A stretch of DNA of 26,865 bases from Flavobacteriales bacterium (GTDB taxonomy: Bacteria > Bacteroidota > Bacteroidia > Flavobacteriales_D > Parvicellaceae): the NCBI GenBank assembly GCA_027047735.1, contig JALTUD010000013.1:1-26865 (forward strand). Reading direction: 5' to 3'. Below, one piece after another: positions 14,203 through 24,410 of this stretch. Numbering within the stretch: the stretch's first letter is position 1; each line of letters starts with the position of its first letter. A program made the position numbers and the translations under genes. The notes beneath the pieces were generated by a model, which made no database searches, was not told the origin of the DNA, and saw nothing but the letters and a program-made list of their open reading frames with translations.

Positions 14203-17200
14203 ATGAAAAAAATAAATTTCTACCTCTTGTTAACGACCTTGTTTTTAGGGGTTGGAGTAAATGCTCAAGGGATATACTTTGTTACGGATTCTACCGATAG
14301 TGGTAGCGGAAAGACTTTACGAAATGCCTTGGCGTCTAATGCTGATACGATTGTAATTGATGTGAAGGGTACTTTGGAATTAACCAGCTCATTGGTTTTG
14401 ACTAAAGATGTGGTTATATTAGGTCCTTCGGCTAAGCACTTTACGATAAATCCTTGGCAAATAACTGATGTTGATGGTCTTTTTAAATTTAATGGTCATA
14501 AATTGACGTTATCGGGGGTTCGGATTTCGGGAGGTGGTTATAATTCTTCGGTTCCTATTCTTCATATACATAACGCAAATAATGCTGATACTGTTCGTGT
14601 GATAGATTGTTTGTTTGAAAATACTGTTTTGCAAAACGGAAGTGGTTCGGTTCTTAATTATAATGTTGCTTTATTAAGTAAGCCAATTATTTTTTCTAGG
14701 TGTTCTTTTATTTCTGTTCGGGCTGATAATAATGGTGGGGCCTTTTATATAGCACAAGGAAAAGGAGCAGAGGTGTATAATTGTACGTTTAATGCTTGTA
14801 CCACGACATGGGGACAGGGCGGGAGAGCCGGTGCAATTTATATGTCAGGAGGAGATTTAACTTTGATTAATAATACCTTTTATATGAATAGCGATGATAG
14901 TGATGCTCATCATTTATATTTAGCAGGAAATTCGGTAAATTTGATTAATAATATTTTTGAAGAGGGTTCTACTCAAAACCTTATTAAAACCGGGACGATA
15001 GTTGCGGATTATTATCATAATAATTTTATTAGTAGTTATCTAACGGGGGCGGGTATTTCTTATGGTTTTACAGAAAACACTGCATCGGGAATATCAACTC
15101 CTTTAATTGAAGATGGTTTGGGACTTAAATATTTTTCACTTCCTGCCGGTAGTCCATGTATAGATACGTATTTGGGTTCTAATCCAAAAGTTTTAAGTCA
15201 AAAATATGACCAAAGACGAAGTTGGAGGAAGATGAAATCGGACATTGCCAATAGTTCTTATAGCATCGATGCCGGGGCAGTTGAATACTCGCCTTTTACC
15301 GTTACCAGTGCAGACCCTAACAATTCACCAGGAGGAATAAAGTCTGTTTTTTCAAGGTTAAACTCTTCACCCGTTTTTGGAAACAAAGCTATCGTTTTTG
15401 AAATTCCGACAAGTGATTTGCCTGCAGATATGAATATTGGACAGGATACTTTGGTAATTGATTATTCTGTTGCCGACCTAATTATTAATGGTTTTTCTCA
15501 GTCCGGTAGTGTTGTGGCGGGACCGGGTATAGATAGTACAAGTGTAACTTCTGCAACTATTCCAATTGTTATTAATGGAAATAATACTCATGGAAGTATT
15601 ATAGAAAATAGAGGGGCTAATGTTTTTATAGCAGGTGTAGATGTTATAAACGCTATTTCTTCTGGAGGAATTAAAGGGGTAGGTATTAATTTTACTGGTT
15701 ACAATTGTAGTATTGAAGGTTGTCACATTGGGGTGAATAGTATAGGAGAGTACGGAAGTAATACAAAAAACACCTACGGAATAACAGTTCCTCCGGGTAC
15801 TCAAGGGCTTTCAATAGGAGTAAATAATTATTATAATAATTTTTTAATGCATGTTTCTAGGAATATTATTTCGGGGAATGATTCTGCACAGGTGGAAAGT
15901 CTAACAGGAGGTGTAATAAAAAGAAATTTTATCGGGTTAAATGGTACAGGTACATCGGTAATAAACACCCCTTTTGCTAAAGGGGTTGTATTAGGTTCAG
16001 TTGATGCATATGTTGGTCTTTTTGGAGGAAAAAAACACGAAGGTAATTATGTAGCAGGGCAGGATAGTGCGTGCAAACTATATAATATGCAGGAAGTTCG
16101 TTCAAATGTTGTTGGATTTTTGTATGATAAAGTAGGTATAGCATCAAATAATACAGGGATTAAAATTGAGAATGGTTACGATGCAAAAATTATAAATAAT
16201 AGAATTGGAAATGTAACGAACGGAAATGCTTTATATTTATTAAATATAAAAGGTAATAATTCATTTCTTTATCCTGAACAAAATTCCGTAATTGCATTTA
16301 ATAAAATTGGGATAACTCTTAATAGACAATCTGCTGCAATAAATGGTTCCGGAATAAAAATATTATCGAATAGAGGTTCTGATGGAAATGGAGGTCATAT
16401 TTCTGATGCAAGGTTTCGAAAAATTCACCACAATGTTATTGCAAATTGTAACAGAGGGTTGGATTTTGATTTGTCATTGTTTCATCTTTATGATCCTAAT
16501 TCAGGTAATTACATTCCTGTCCCCTCTCTTTCTGTACCTTTTTCTGATTCAGTATATCGTAATGTTATAGGTTTTGACACTATTAACAATAATTCCTTTT
16601 CCAACGGCACGGGAATCTACATTGATTCAGGTGTACAAGCAATAACATTTTCTAGAAATATTATAGCAAACAATACAACAGCAGGTGTTCAAATTGCCGG
16701 AGTTGATAGTACGGAATATATCCATTTTTATAGAAATAAAATATTTAACAATGGTGGAGCAACGGGGCTAGGGATAGATTTGGATGATAATGGCACTACA
16801 AATTTAATTGGAAATAAACCTTATAGTAATGATAGTGTAGTACCACCTACACTAAGTTCTTCGATATATTGTCAAGGAGATTCTAAAGTTAAATTGGGTG
16901 TGAAGTTGTTTATTGAGGATTCGACTAGGTTTTACCGCATGGACTTTTATAAAACAGATTCTGACGGACAAGAAGGAAAAATCTTTTTAAAAGATACAAT
17001 GTTTGCTCCAAATACTCTTTCTCTAGGAAATAATATAGATACTTTATCTTTTATGGCAACATTTATTGCTATTAATGATTCGATAGTAGCAACGTTAACT
17101 CAATTGGATACAGCAACAATTGAGAATTATGGGTATTTAGATACGTTACTGGTGGCTTCAACTTCAGAATTTAGTAATTATTCAGTGATAAGGAATTACA

Positions 17201-19629
17201 GCCCTTCGATTGTAACTCCTTCGGGAGTTTGTGATGGGCAACAAATAATAATTCAAATTGCTGATGCGGGAACGATTACAAATTTTATGATAGATAATGT
17301 TTCTCAATTAAATAACCCGGCTCATTATACATTAACAACTGGACAAACATCTATAACTGTTAGTGTTGTTTCAGATTCGTTAGGATGCTCAGATAGTTTT
17401 ACTACTTCTTTATCCGTAAATCCACTACCAAATGTTACAGCAAATATTTTTAATAACAGAGATACAATTTGTCAGGGAGATAGTGCTGTTCTAATTGGGG
17501 TTCCGTATAATTCGACAAATGGTCAATGGAAGGTTGATTCTACATCATTTACAGATACGGTTGTATTTCCCGGAAACACTACAAAATATATATATATATT
17601 TACTGATGGAAACGGGTGTTCAAATAAGGATTCCGTTGTTGTAACGGTTAATCCATTACCGAATGCAATATTAGTTTCAGATTCAGTAGTTTGTTATGGT
17701 AATACTATTGATTTATCAGGTTTAGTTTCGTCAGTAATTCAAGTAGGAGAAACTTCTTATTGGTATAATGAGAGTGATGCTACAAGTACCCCACTAATAG
17801 CACAAACTATAATTATGTCGCAAGATAGTTCTTTTGTATATCAAGTAACAGACGTTAGTTCGGGTTGTATTAATCAAGATACGATTAATATTTTGGTTAA
17901 TTCATTACCGAATGTATCTGCTGGTATGGATTCTTCAATTTGTGGATCGGGAGATATTTATTTAAGTGGTTTGAATGGAATTACGCCGACTACAGGAATT
18001 TGGTACGATATAACGATGACTAATTTTATCAATAGCACTAATGTAGTTTCTGTTATATCAGATACAAGTTTTATATATCGAGTAACAGACGGAAATGGAT
18101 GTACTAACCAAGACACGGTAGATATTTTTGTAAACTCATTGCCTAATGTTTCAGCCGGACAAGATTCAATAATATGTGGATTAGGGACGATAAACCTAAT
18201 GGGGTTAATAGGAGTAAATCCATTAAATGGTACATGGTATGATAATACAATGAGTAATACAATACCTAACCCTGTTTCAGTTTCTTTAAATACAAGTTAT
18301 ATCTATAAGGTAATAGGTGTGGATGGTTGCATGAATCAAGATACTGTAGATATTTTTGTAAATCCATTGCCCAATGTTTCAGCTGGACAAGATTCGTCAA
18401 TATGCGGAATGGGAACTATAAATTTAAATGGGTTAATAGGAGTTACCCCATCAAATGGCACATGGTATGATACTACAATGATAAGTATTGCAAATAATAA
18501 TATTAATGTAGTTTCAGACACAAGTTTTATATATCAAGTAACAGCAGGAAACGGTTGTACTAATCAAGATACAGTAGATATTTTTGTAAATCCAAAGCCG
18601 ATATTAACGGTTAATTCAACCACTCCTGATAATTGTTCGGATGGAAGTGGAGAAGTAGTATTATTAACCACTTCGGGGACACCATCATACAGTTATAGCA
18701 TAGATGGAGCAACTTATAATCTCAATAATGTTTTTAGTGGACTTCAAGGGGGACAGAGCTATACATTTTATACTATAGATGATAATAATTGTTCAGACAC
18801 ATTAGCAATATATGTTCCTGTCGGTACATCAACTCCACCCTTGTCACCATCTTTAATCACACCTATCAAAATTTGTCAAGGATACAAAGAAACAATAACA
18901 GATACAATTAGTACAAATGCAAATTATGCACATACTTTTATTTTTTATGACTTTCCTGATGAAATAAATGTTAATTCAACAAATAACGCTGTTTTAATAC
19001 CGGAATCATTAAACGGAGTAGATTCAATTGTTGTTGTAGCTACCAATACAGACGGATGTACAAATAGCACTACAATAACAGATATTGATTTTACAGAAAA
19101 TAATCTACAAACTTCGCCAATCAATAACATTTGCCAAGGAGATAATCACACATTTGATGTTTGGGCTACGGGAGTTCCAGATAGTTTGTTGTGGAGTACA
19201 AACGGAACAGGTAGTGGAGAACAGGAAGACCAAGGTTCATTTACCATAAACAATTTAACGGATAACGAGGTTTATATAGCTGTAAAAGAGAATGATTGTT
19301 GGTTTTATGATACGATAAGTGTTACCTTTGCTATCGACTGTGAAGAAACCGTAACTAATGCTTTTCAACCAGATGGAGATATAGAAGAAAATTCTTTTTT
19401 CTATTTGGATGATGAACATGTTAACCCCGACCTATGGGAAAATACAGTTACTATTTACAATCGTTGGGGAGATATCGTGTTTAAAGAACAAAACTACGAT
19501 AACAAAACCATCGTTTGGAAAGGTAAAGGTCTTACCCGGGTAGATTTACCTGAAGGAACATACTACTATGTGTTGGATGTTCCGGAAATTTCGTACTCAA
19601 AAAAAGGTTGGGTATATTTAGATAGATGA
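14203..19629 (+). CDS. Large adhesin-like protein with beta-helix, Ig-like repeats and T9SS type B (gliding-associated) tail
   Basis: 1808 residues. The ATG at 14203 is preferred over the in-frame TTG at 14197. It has a signal peptide (MKKINFYLLLTTLFLGVGVNAQ). Residues about 25-900 are a right-handed beta-helix region (LRNALASNADTIVIDV, repeated short Asn-rich turns, a GAVEYS choice-of-anchor end near 360, then a second helix). Five Ig/PKD-like modules follow (about 17422-18600), each near 75-80 residues and starting LPNV. Then come a SprB-repeat-like module (SGEVVLLTTSGTPSYSYSIDG) and a C-terminal type B sorting domain (NAFQPDGD...TIYNRWGDIVF...LPEGTYYYVL...GWVYLDR). This architecture belongs to cell-surface adhesins exported by type IX secretion, of which SprB is the prototype. 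It is the first gene of a four-gene operon and overlaps the next by 4 bases. Confidence 0.9.
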   Translation: MKKINFYLLLTTLFLGVGVNAQGIYFVTDSTDSGSGKTLRNALASNADTIVIDVKGTLELTSSLVLTKDVVILGPSAKHFTINPWQITDVDGLFKFNGHKLTLSGVRISGGGYNSSVPILHIHNANNADTVRVIDCLFENTVLQNGSGSVLNYNVALLSKPIIFSRCSFISVRADNNGGAFYIAQGKGAEVYNCTFNACTTTWGQGGRAGAIYMSGGDLTLINNTFYMNSDDSDAHHLYLAGNSVNLINNIFEEGSTQNLIKTGTIVADYYHNNFISSYLTGAGISYGFTENTASGISTPLIEDGLGLKYFSLPAGSPCIDTYLGSNPKVLSQKYDQRRSWRKMKSDIANSSYSIDAGAVEYSPFTVTSADPNNSPGGIKSVFSRLNSSPVFGNKAIVFEIPTSDLPADMNIGQDTLVIDYSVADLIINGFSQSGSVVAGPGIDSTSVTSATIPIVINGNNTHGSIIENRGANVFIAGVDVINAISSGGIKGVGINFTGYNCSIEGCHIGVNSIGEYGSNTKNTYGITVPPGTQGLSIGVNNYYNNFLMHVSRNIISGNDSAQVESLTGGVIKRNFIGLNGTGTSVINTPFAKGVVLGSVDAYVGLFGGKKHEGNYVAGQDSACKLYNMQEVRSNVVGFLYDKVGIASNNTGIKIENGYDAKIINNRIGNVTNGNALYLLNIKGNNSFLYPEQNSVIAFNKIGITLNRQSAAINGSGIKILSNRGSDGNGGHISDARFRKIHHNVIANCNRGLDFDLSLFHLYDPNSGNYIPVPSLSVPFSDSVYRNVIGFDTINNNSFSNGTGIYIDSGVQAITFSRNIIANNTTAGVQIAGVDSTEYIHFYRNKIFNNGGATGLGIDLDDNGTTNLIGNKPYSNDSVVPPTLSSSIYCQGDSKVKLGVKLFIEDSTRFYRMDFYKTDSDGQEGKIFLKDTMFAPNTLSLGNNIDTLSFMATFIAINDSIVATLTQLDTATIENYGYLDTLLVASTSEFSNYSVIRNYSPSIVTPSGVCDGQQIIIQIADAGTITNFMIDNVSQLNNPAHYTLTTGQTSITVSVVSDSLGCSDSFTTSLSVNPLPNVTANIFNNRDTICQGDSAVLIGVPYNSTNGQWKVDSTSFTDTVVFPGNTTKYIYIFTDGNGCSNKDSVVVTVNPLPNAILVSDSVVCYGNTIDLSGLVSSVIQVGETSYWYNESDATSTPLIAQTIIMSQDSSFVYQVTDVSSGCINQDTINILVNSLPNVSAGMDSSICGSGDIYLSGLNGITPTTGIWYDITMTNFINSTNVVSVISDTSFIYRVTDGNGCTNQDTVDIFVNSLPNVSAGQDSIICGLGTINLMGLIGVNPLNGTWYDNTMSNTIPNPVSVSLNTSYIYKVIGVDGCMNQDTVDIFVNPLPNVSAGQDSSICGMGTINLNGLIGVTPSNGTWYDTTMISIANNNINVVSDTSFIYQVTAGNGCTNQDTVDIFVNPKPILTVNSTTPDNCSDGSGEVVLLTTSGTPSYSYSIDGATYNLNNVFSGLQGGQSYTFYTIDDNNCSDTLAIYVPVGTSTPPLSPSLITPIKICQGYKETITDTISTNANYAHTFIFYDFPDEINVNSTNNAVLIPESLNGVDSIVVVATNTDGCTNSTTITDIDFTENNLQTSPINNICQGDNHTFDVWATGVPDSLLWSTNGTGSGEQEDQGSFTINNLTDNEVYIAVKENDCWFYDTISVTFAIDCEETVTNAFQPDGDIEENSFFYLDDEHVNPDLWENTVTIYNRWGDIVFKEQNYDNKTIVWKGKGLTRVDLPEGTYYYVLDVPEISYSKKGWVYLDR
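17422..18600 (+). repeat. Five tandem Ig/PKD-like modules in the adhesin
   Basis: Units start at about 17422, 17652, 17903, 18137 and 18364 (227-251 bases each). Shared landmarks are LPNVSAG, ICG-G-I-L-GL, G-WYD, TSFIY-V and GC-NQDTVDIFVN. The last three are closely similar even at DNA level, which suggests recent duplication; the first two are older. Confidence 0.85.
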
Positions 19630-21101
19630 TTATGAAAAAGATTTATATTAAATACATAAGTTTATTATTGGTGCTCTTTTTTATAAAGAAAATAGGTGCT
19701 CAGGGTTTTAGTGCTTTACCAGATACTATTTGTTCTAGAGGGATGGTGACGCTAACATACACCCCTACCGGACAAGTATCTTCGGAAATAAAATTATATA
19801 GAGATAATATTCTTATTAATAATACGAGTAATATTTTTTCGATGTACTCATATTCAGATTATCCATTAAACAATACAGGAGGGACAATAACGATAACGTA
19901 TAGTATCGAAGTAACTATGACGGATGGTACAGTTATAACAGATAATGCTTCTGTTGTTGTATATCCCGCACCACAATTATCCGTAGCTGATTTTATAGTT
20001 TCGGATGTTAGTTGTAATGGTAATCAAAATGGTTCTATTACCCCAAATATTGATTATTTTACAGGAAATAATAGCGGAGCTCCTTTTTTGTATTATTCAA
20101 ATACTTTTTCAAATACATCTTACACTCTCGTAACAACAACGAACTTTAATCTAAGCGGACTCGCAGGGGGCGATTATTATTTTTTTATAAGGGAAAACAA
20201 TCAACTAACTTGCAATAGTGATACGATTACAATCACCGTAAATGAACCCCAGAGTATAAGTTATGATTCCGTGAATATTATAGACGATAACTGTGGACAA
20301 CATTCAGGAATGGTTATTTTTCATGGGTTAACGGGAGGTGTTTCACCTTATGTCTTTACTGATGGTTCAACAACAACATATGATAATATAAACGATAGCG
20401 TGATAATAAACCTAACTAATAATTTTTATCAATTCACAATAATAGATGCCAATAATTGTAGCTATAATCTATTTCCTCCCAACAATCAAAATGCTTTTAT
20501 TGTAAGCGACTCAGGAAACGGAGATGAACCTGAAACACCAAATCTACCTCAGGAACAAATAGTTTGTGAAAACCAATCCTTGCAATTAAACGATAATAGC
20601 GGATTGCCACATTTTTATTATTTTTCAGGATCTGACAGTACATTGTTTTATTCGCCCAATTCTACCATTAATATTCAAAACCAGACTTTATTACAAAATG
20701 ACTCTCTCTATGTTTATGTTATAGAAACAACAGGAACGTCAGCGGGATGTATTAGCGATGTTGTAGCCATAGACTTAATACAAAAAGATTGTTCTTTTAA
20801 CCCCGATAGCGTAGATGTAACCTATAATGCTTTTAGTCCAAATGACCAACAAAATCCCGAAAACAATACTTTTGTAATTGACTTAGAGTATATTGATGAC
20901 CCAAACGTTACAGATGTAAATGTAACCATTTATAACCGATGGGGAGACATCGTCTATCAAACAGAAAATTATGATAATAAGAACGGGTGGAACGGGGGTA
21001 CGTTTAATGAAAGTGCACTTCCGGAAGGAACGTATTACTACATCATCAATGTAAATTCAAAAAAATACGTCAAATCAGGATGGGTCTATTTAGATCGATA
21101 A
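19626..21101 (+). CDS. SprB-repeat protein with T9SS type B (gliding-associated) tail
   Basis: 491 residues from ATG 19626, which overlaps the upstream stop (ATGA); the second in-frame ATG at 19632 is equally possible and gives the signal peptide MKKIYIKYISLLLVLFFIKKIGAQG. Two SprB-repeat-like modules are visible at about residues 120-200 (VSDVSCNGNQNGSITPNI...LSGLAGGDYYFFI) and 205-280 (DDNCGQHSGMVIFHGLTGGVSPYVF). The C-terminal 90 residues are a type B sorting domain nearly parallel to the upstream gene (NAFSPNDQ...TIYNRWGDIVY...LPEGTYYYII...GWVYLDR). It is likely a surface adhesin exported with the same machinery as its neighbour. The shared tail suggests that the two evolved by duplication of the targeting part with unrelated bodies. 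Confidence 0.9.
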   Translation: MIMKKIYIKYISLLLVLFFIKKIGAQGFSALPDTICSRGMVTLTYTPTGQVSSEIKLYRDNILINNTSNIFSMYSYSDYPLNNTGGTITITYSIEVTMTDGTVITDNASVVVYPAPQLSVADFIVSDVSCNGNQNGSITPNIDYFTGNNSGAPFLYYSNTFSNTSYTLVTTTNFNLSGLAGGDYYFFIRENNQLTCNSDTITITVNEPQSISYDSVNIIDDNCGQHSGMVIFHGLTGGVSPYVFTDGSTTTYDNINDSVIINLTNNFYQFTIIDANNCSYNLFPPNNQNAFIVSDSGNGDEPETPNLPQEQIVCENQSLQLNDNSGLPHFYYFSGSDSTLFYSPNSTINIQNQTLLQNDSLYVYVIETTGTSAGCISDVVAIDLIQKDCSFNPDSVDVTYNAFSPNDQQNPENNTFVIDLEYIDDPNVTDVNVTIYNRWGDIVYQTENYDNKNGWNGGTFNESALPEGTYYYIINVNSKKYVKSGWVYLDR

Positions 21102-21112
21102 AAACGAATAAA

Positions 21113-22045
21113 ATGAAATATCTTAGCTCAATAATGATTCTTGTTTCTTTGTGTTTTTTCTTCAAAAAAGGCTGGGCACAACAAGACGCACTTTATAGTC
21201 AATATATGTTTAATCCCTTGGCGTTAAACCCTGCTTATGCAGGAACTAGAAATACACTTAGTGGTGTTATGTTGTACCGAAACCAATGGGTAGGAATGAG
21301 CGGAGCTCCGCAAACAGCAAGTTTGGCGGTTCATAGTCCCATAAAAGGTAAAAAATTTGCTTTAGGATTAAACCTAATGAGCGAATCCATCGGTCCAACA
21401 CAAAACAATGTCTTTTTAGGTACCTATGCCTATCACGTAAACGCAGGCAAAGGTAAACTTTCTTTTGGGCTTCGTGGCGGATTTTATTCCACAAGTATAG
21501 ATTACAATAAATTGCATTATGTAAATGAGCAAGGAAAAGTAAGAGGAAGGTATCAAAAATCTTCCGCGAATTTTGATTTTGGAATGTACTATCACACTGA
21601 TAAGTTTTATGGAGGTATTGCCATTTCACATATAGGAAATCCAAAAGTAAAGTTTAATGGTAGTGATGCTTTATTGCCTTTACAAGCACATTACGTGGCG
21701 TTTGTCGGTAACGCCTTTGTGATTAATGAAAATCTGGTAGTAAAACCTTCCGCAGTTGTAAGATATACAAATGGAGCACCTTTCAATTACGATATAAATA
21801 CGAGTATTTTATTCCAAAAAGTACTATGGTTGGGAGTGTCTTATCGCTCTAATACCTCAAAAATTAACGAAGCAAGTTTGGTTTTTGTAACGGAGTACAA
21901 CATAACAGAATCATTTAGATTAGGGTACAGCTATGACTTTAATTTAGGAGCGATAAAACGTTACAATTCCGGTTCGCATGAAATCTTTTTGGGTGCAGAT
22001 TTATACATCAAAAGAAAAACATCGGTGTCACCAAGATTTTTATAA
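21113..22045 (+). CDS. PorP/SprF-family type IX secretion membrane protein (operon copy)
   Basis: 310 residues from ATG 21113. The longer frame from 21080 overlaps the preceding gene and would bury the signal peptide (MKYLSSIMILVSLCFFFKKGWAQ), so the downstream start is chosen. The hallmark QQDALYSQYMFNPLALNPAYAGT...MLYRNQWVGMSGAPQT follows, then alternating strands and a closing LGADLYIKRKTSVSPRFL. In Flavobacterium johnsoniae, SprF is encoded beside SprB and is needed for its export, and type B tails generally need a PorP/SprF-like partner. Its position directly after two type-B-tailed genes fits this role. Spacing to the upstream stop is 11 bases. Confidence 0.94.
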   Translation: MKYLSSIMILVSLCFFFKKGWAQQDALYSQYMFNPLALNPAYAGTRNTLSGVMLYRNQWVGMSGAPQTASLAVHSPIKGKKFALGLNLMSESIGPTQNNVFLGTYAYHVNAGKGKLSFGLRGGFYSTSIDYNKLHYVNEQGKVRGRYQKSSANFDFGMYYHTDKFYGGIAISHIGNPKVKFNGSDALLPLQAHYVAFVGNAFVINENLVVKPSAVVRYTNGAPFNYDINTSILFQKVLWLGVSYRSNTSKINEASLVFVTEYNITESFRLGYSYDFNLGAIKRYNSGSHEIFLGADLYIKRKTSVSPRFL

Positions 22046-22067
22046 ATTACTTTAGAAAACAAGGAAA

Positions 22068-24407
22068 ATGAAGTTAATAAAAAAACTAAATAAAATAGTG
22101 TTGCCAATGCTATTGTCTTTATGGGTAACACAATTTATTGCTCAATCAAATGAGCAAAAAAAATATACAAAAATTACAGAATATGAAGTGTTACCGGTTT
22201 TAGGAGTCAACACAAGTTACAGTGAGTTTAGTCCGGTCTTATTGGGGCAAGAATTTATCTTTACCTCAGACAGAGAATACGATATTAAAACATTGGGAGA
22301 AGGAAATTGGAAAAAAACAAATCATTTTAATCTATTTAAGGCAACGTTTAAAGATATTTTTGCTGACACCATACAATTAGTTCGGATACGGATTTTTGAT
22401 AACAATCTATTAATGGATGACCACGTCGGGCCTATAGCTTTCAACAAATCGGGAGATGAAGCAATAATTACCATTGTCAGCCACAAAGAAGACAAACCCT
22501 TTGCTAAATCCACCGCCTATCCGCAATTATACAAAACACAAAAAATAAAAGGGCGTTGGAAAAATATCGAAAAACTTCCCTTCAATCAAAAAGGAGTATC
22601 AATGGGACAAGCCTGTTGGTCGCCGGATGGGAAGAAACTTTATTTTGTTCAAAATACAAGTCCCGGAACAGGAAAACATGGAAACGGAAATATTGTTTAC
22701 ATAGAACGTAACGGCGACTCTTGGGGTAAAATAACCAAGGTAAAGGAATTAAACACCAAAGAAAATGAAGCCTTTCCCTATCTTATTGATGATAAAATTT
22801 ATTTCGCTTCAAATCGAAGCGGAGGACTCGGAGGTTGGGATTTATACGTTAGCCAATGGAAAAACGGAAAGTGGTCAGAACCTCAAAACCTTGGCAAAAC
22901 AATCAATACAGAAGCAGATGAATTTGCTATGATATTTAACGTTAATAAAGAAAGTGGCTATTTTTGTTCAAACAGACCGGGAGGTAAAGGACAAGATGAT
23001 ATTTATAAATTCCATAAAATCGAAAAAACACTTGTCGAAAATCAAGCGATTTCAGGAGTCTTAACATTTATGTATTTAGATGGAAAATCAACAGAAGGTT
23101 TGGAAGTAGGTGTATTTGACGATCAAGGAAATTTAATTACCAAAGCAACAGCTGATGCCAATGGAAAATTTGTATTCAAAAAATTACCGCAAGACAAAAA
23201 ATATATCTTTAAAATGTTAAACACCGATGAAGAGGTAGAAATGAACCTCAACGATGGTGAACTGATATTAATATCGAATAACAAAGGAGAGTTTGTCTTC
23301 AGAAAATTAAGTAGCAAAAGTGTCGGAACATTAGCCCTTATCGACGAAGAAGACTACGACCTTATCACGGGCGAAGGTGAACTAGGAGGACAATTTGTCT
23401 TTAAAAAATTAAAACATAAAAACCCCGAAGGTCTGGAAGTGTACTTAATAGACGAAGACGGAAACATTATACAAAAAACAACCACAGATAAATACGGAAA
23501 TTTTATTTTCAAAAAAATACCGCGAGGAGCAAATTATCTTATCAAATCACCCGAGGGAGAAGAATTTGATATTCTTATCTTCAATAAAAAAGAAGAACTC
23601 ATCGCCACCCTAACCAAGGGCAAAGACGGTAAGTTTGTGTACCGAAAACTAAAATCTCAAACAGGAAATTACAACTTGGACGTAGAGGAAGAAGATTTAG
23701 TATTCATCGAAAAAAGAATTGCCATAACCGGACAATTCGTTTACCAAAAATTAAAGACCGAGCAAGTAGGCGTATTAGGAGTTGAGGTGCACGATGAAAA
23801 CCAACTGATGCAAAAAACAACATCAACCCCGGAGGGTGATTTTATGGCACTCAACCTAAAACCACGTGATTTATACAAATTTCGAATCGAAGACGAAAGC
23901 AAATTAAAAGAAGAACCACAACTAAACATCACCAATCGCCATCACCAAACCGTAGCTGTTATTAACAGAGAAGACGACGGATTTTACATTTACTCAAAAA
24001 CTAAAGGACTAACCGTTGGAGATTCAGTAATTAATGTTGAGGTCATTCAAATCGAACAAACCGATATACAAGACACCCAAATCATCTATTACGAAAATAA
24101 TGAATACACACTAACCCCCGACGACAAAGAAATATTAGACCAACGCATAAAAGAGCTAAAAGAAAACCCAAAATTACTAATCCGTGTAGAATCCTATGCC
24201 TCAACCAAAGGGTCAGAAGAATACAACAGAAAATTAACCCAAAAACGAAAATCCGAAGTCATAAAATACCTCACTCAAAAAGGAGTACATCAATCACGCA
24301 TAAAAGCACTCGCCTACGGAGAAGAGCGAACACAAGAAGAACAAGACGAAGAACAACAACGACTAAGCCGAAAAACCGAACTAACACTATTTACACTAAA
24401 AAAATAA
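22068..24407 (+). CDS. OmpA-family protein with PD40 propeller and G-x-FVFKKL repeat region
   Basis: 779 residues. The signal peptide is MKLIKKLNKIVLPMLLSLWVTQFIAQ. Residues about 40-325 carry PD40/WD40-like beta-propeller blades (SMGQACWSPDGKKLYFV; IDDKIYFASNRSGGLGGWDLY; FAMIFNVNKESGYFCSNRPGGKGQDDIY). Residues about 330-600 hold six modules with the core G-x-F-V/I-F/Y-K-K-L at 366, 407, 441, 477, 521 and 555. The last 105 residues are an OmpA-like peptidoglycan-binding domain (LTPDDKEILDQRI...RVESYASTKGSEEYNRKLTQKRKSEVIKYL...RIKALAYGEER). This order recalls T9SS-associated OmpA proteins such as PorE, which also combine a propeller, a carboxypeptidase-regulatory-like domain and OmpA. It likely anchors the adhesin export complex to the cell wall. 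It is last in the operon, and repeat R1 copy D starts 3 bases after the stop. Confidence 0.9.
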   Translation: MKLIKKLNKIVLPMLLSLWVTQFIAQSNEQKKYTKITEYEVLPVLGVNTSYSEFSPVLLGQEFIFTSDREYDIKTLGEGNWKKTNHFNLFKATFKDIFADTIQLVRIRIFDNNLLMDDHVGPIAFNKSGDEAIITIVSHKEDKPFAKSTAYPQLYKTQKIKGRWKNIEKLPFNQKGVSMGQACWSPDGKKLYFVQNTSPGTGKHGNGNIVYIERNGDSWGKITKVKELNTKENEAFPYLIDDKIYFASNRSGGLGGWDLYVSQWKNGKWSEPQNLGKTINTEADEFAMIFNVNKESGYFCSNRPGGKGQDDIYKFHKIEKTLVENQAISGVLTFMYLDGKSTEGLEVGVFDDQGNLITKATADANGKFVFKKLPQDKKYIFKMLNTDEEVEMNLNDGELILISNNKGEFVFRKLSSKSVGTLALIDEEDYDLITGEGELGGQFVFKKLKHKNPEGLEVYLIDEDGNIIQKTTTDKYGNFIFKKIPRGANYLIKSPEGEEFDILIFNKKEELIATLTKGKDGKFVYRKLKSQTGNYNLDVEEEDLVFIEKRIAITGQFVYQKLKTEQVGVLGVEVHDENQLMQKTTSTPEGDFMALNLKPRDLYKFRIEDESKLKEEPQLNITNRHHQTVAVINREDDGFYIYSKTKGLTVGDSVINVEVIQIEQTDIQDTQIIYYENNEYTLTPDDKEILDQRIKELKENPKLLIRVESYASTKGSEEYNRKLTQKRKSEVIKYLTQKGVHQSRIKALAYGEERTQEEQDEEQQRLSRKTELTLFTLKK

Positions 24408-24410
24408 TTT

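Noticed and set aside
15478..15804. Minus-strand open frames inside the adhesin and other large genes
   Set aside because: They are antisense shadows of well-supported genes, without family motifs or starts with promoters.
21080..21112. Longer N-terminus for the second PorP/SprF protein
   Set aside because: It lies in the end of the preceding gene and would place a basic stretch before the signal peptide; the ATG at 21113 fits the family.
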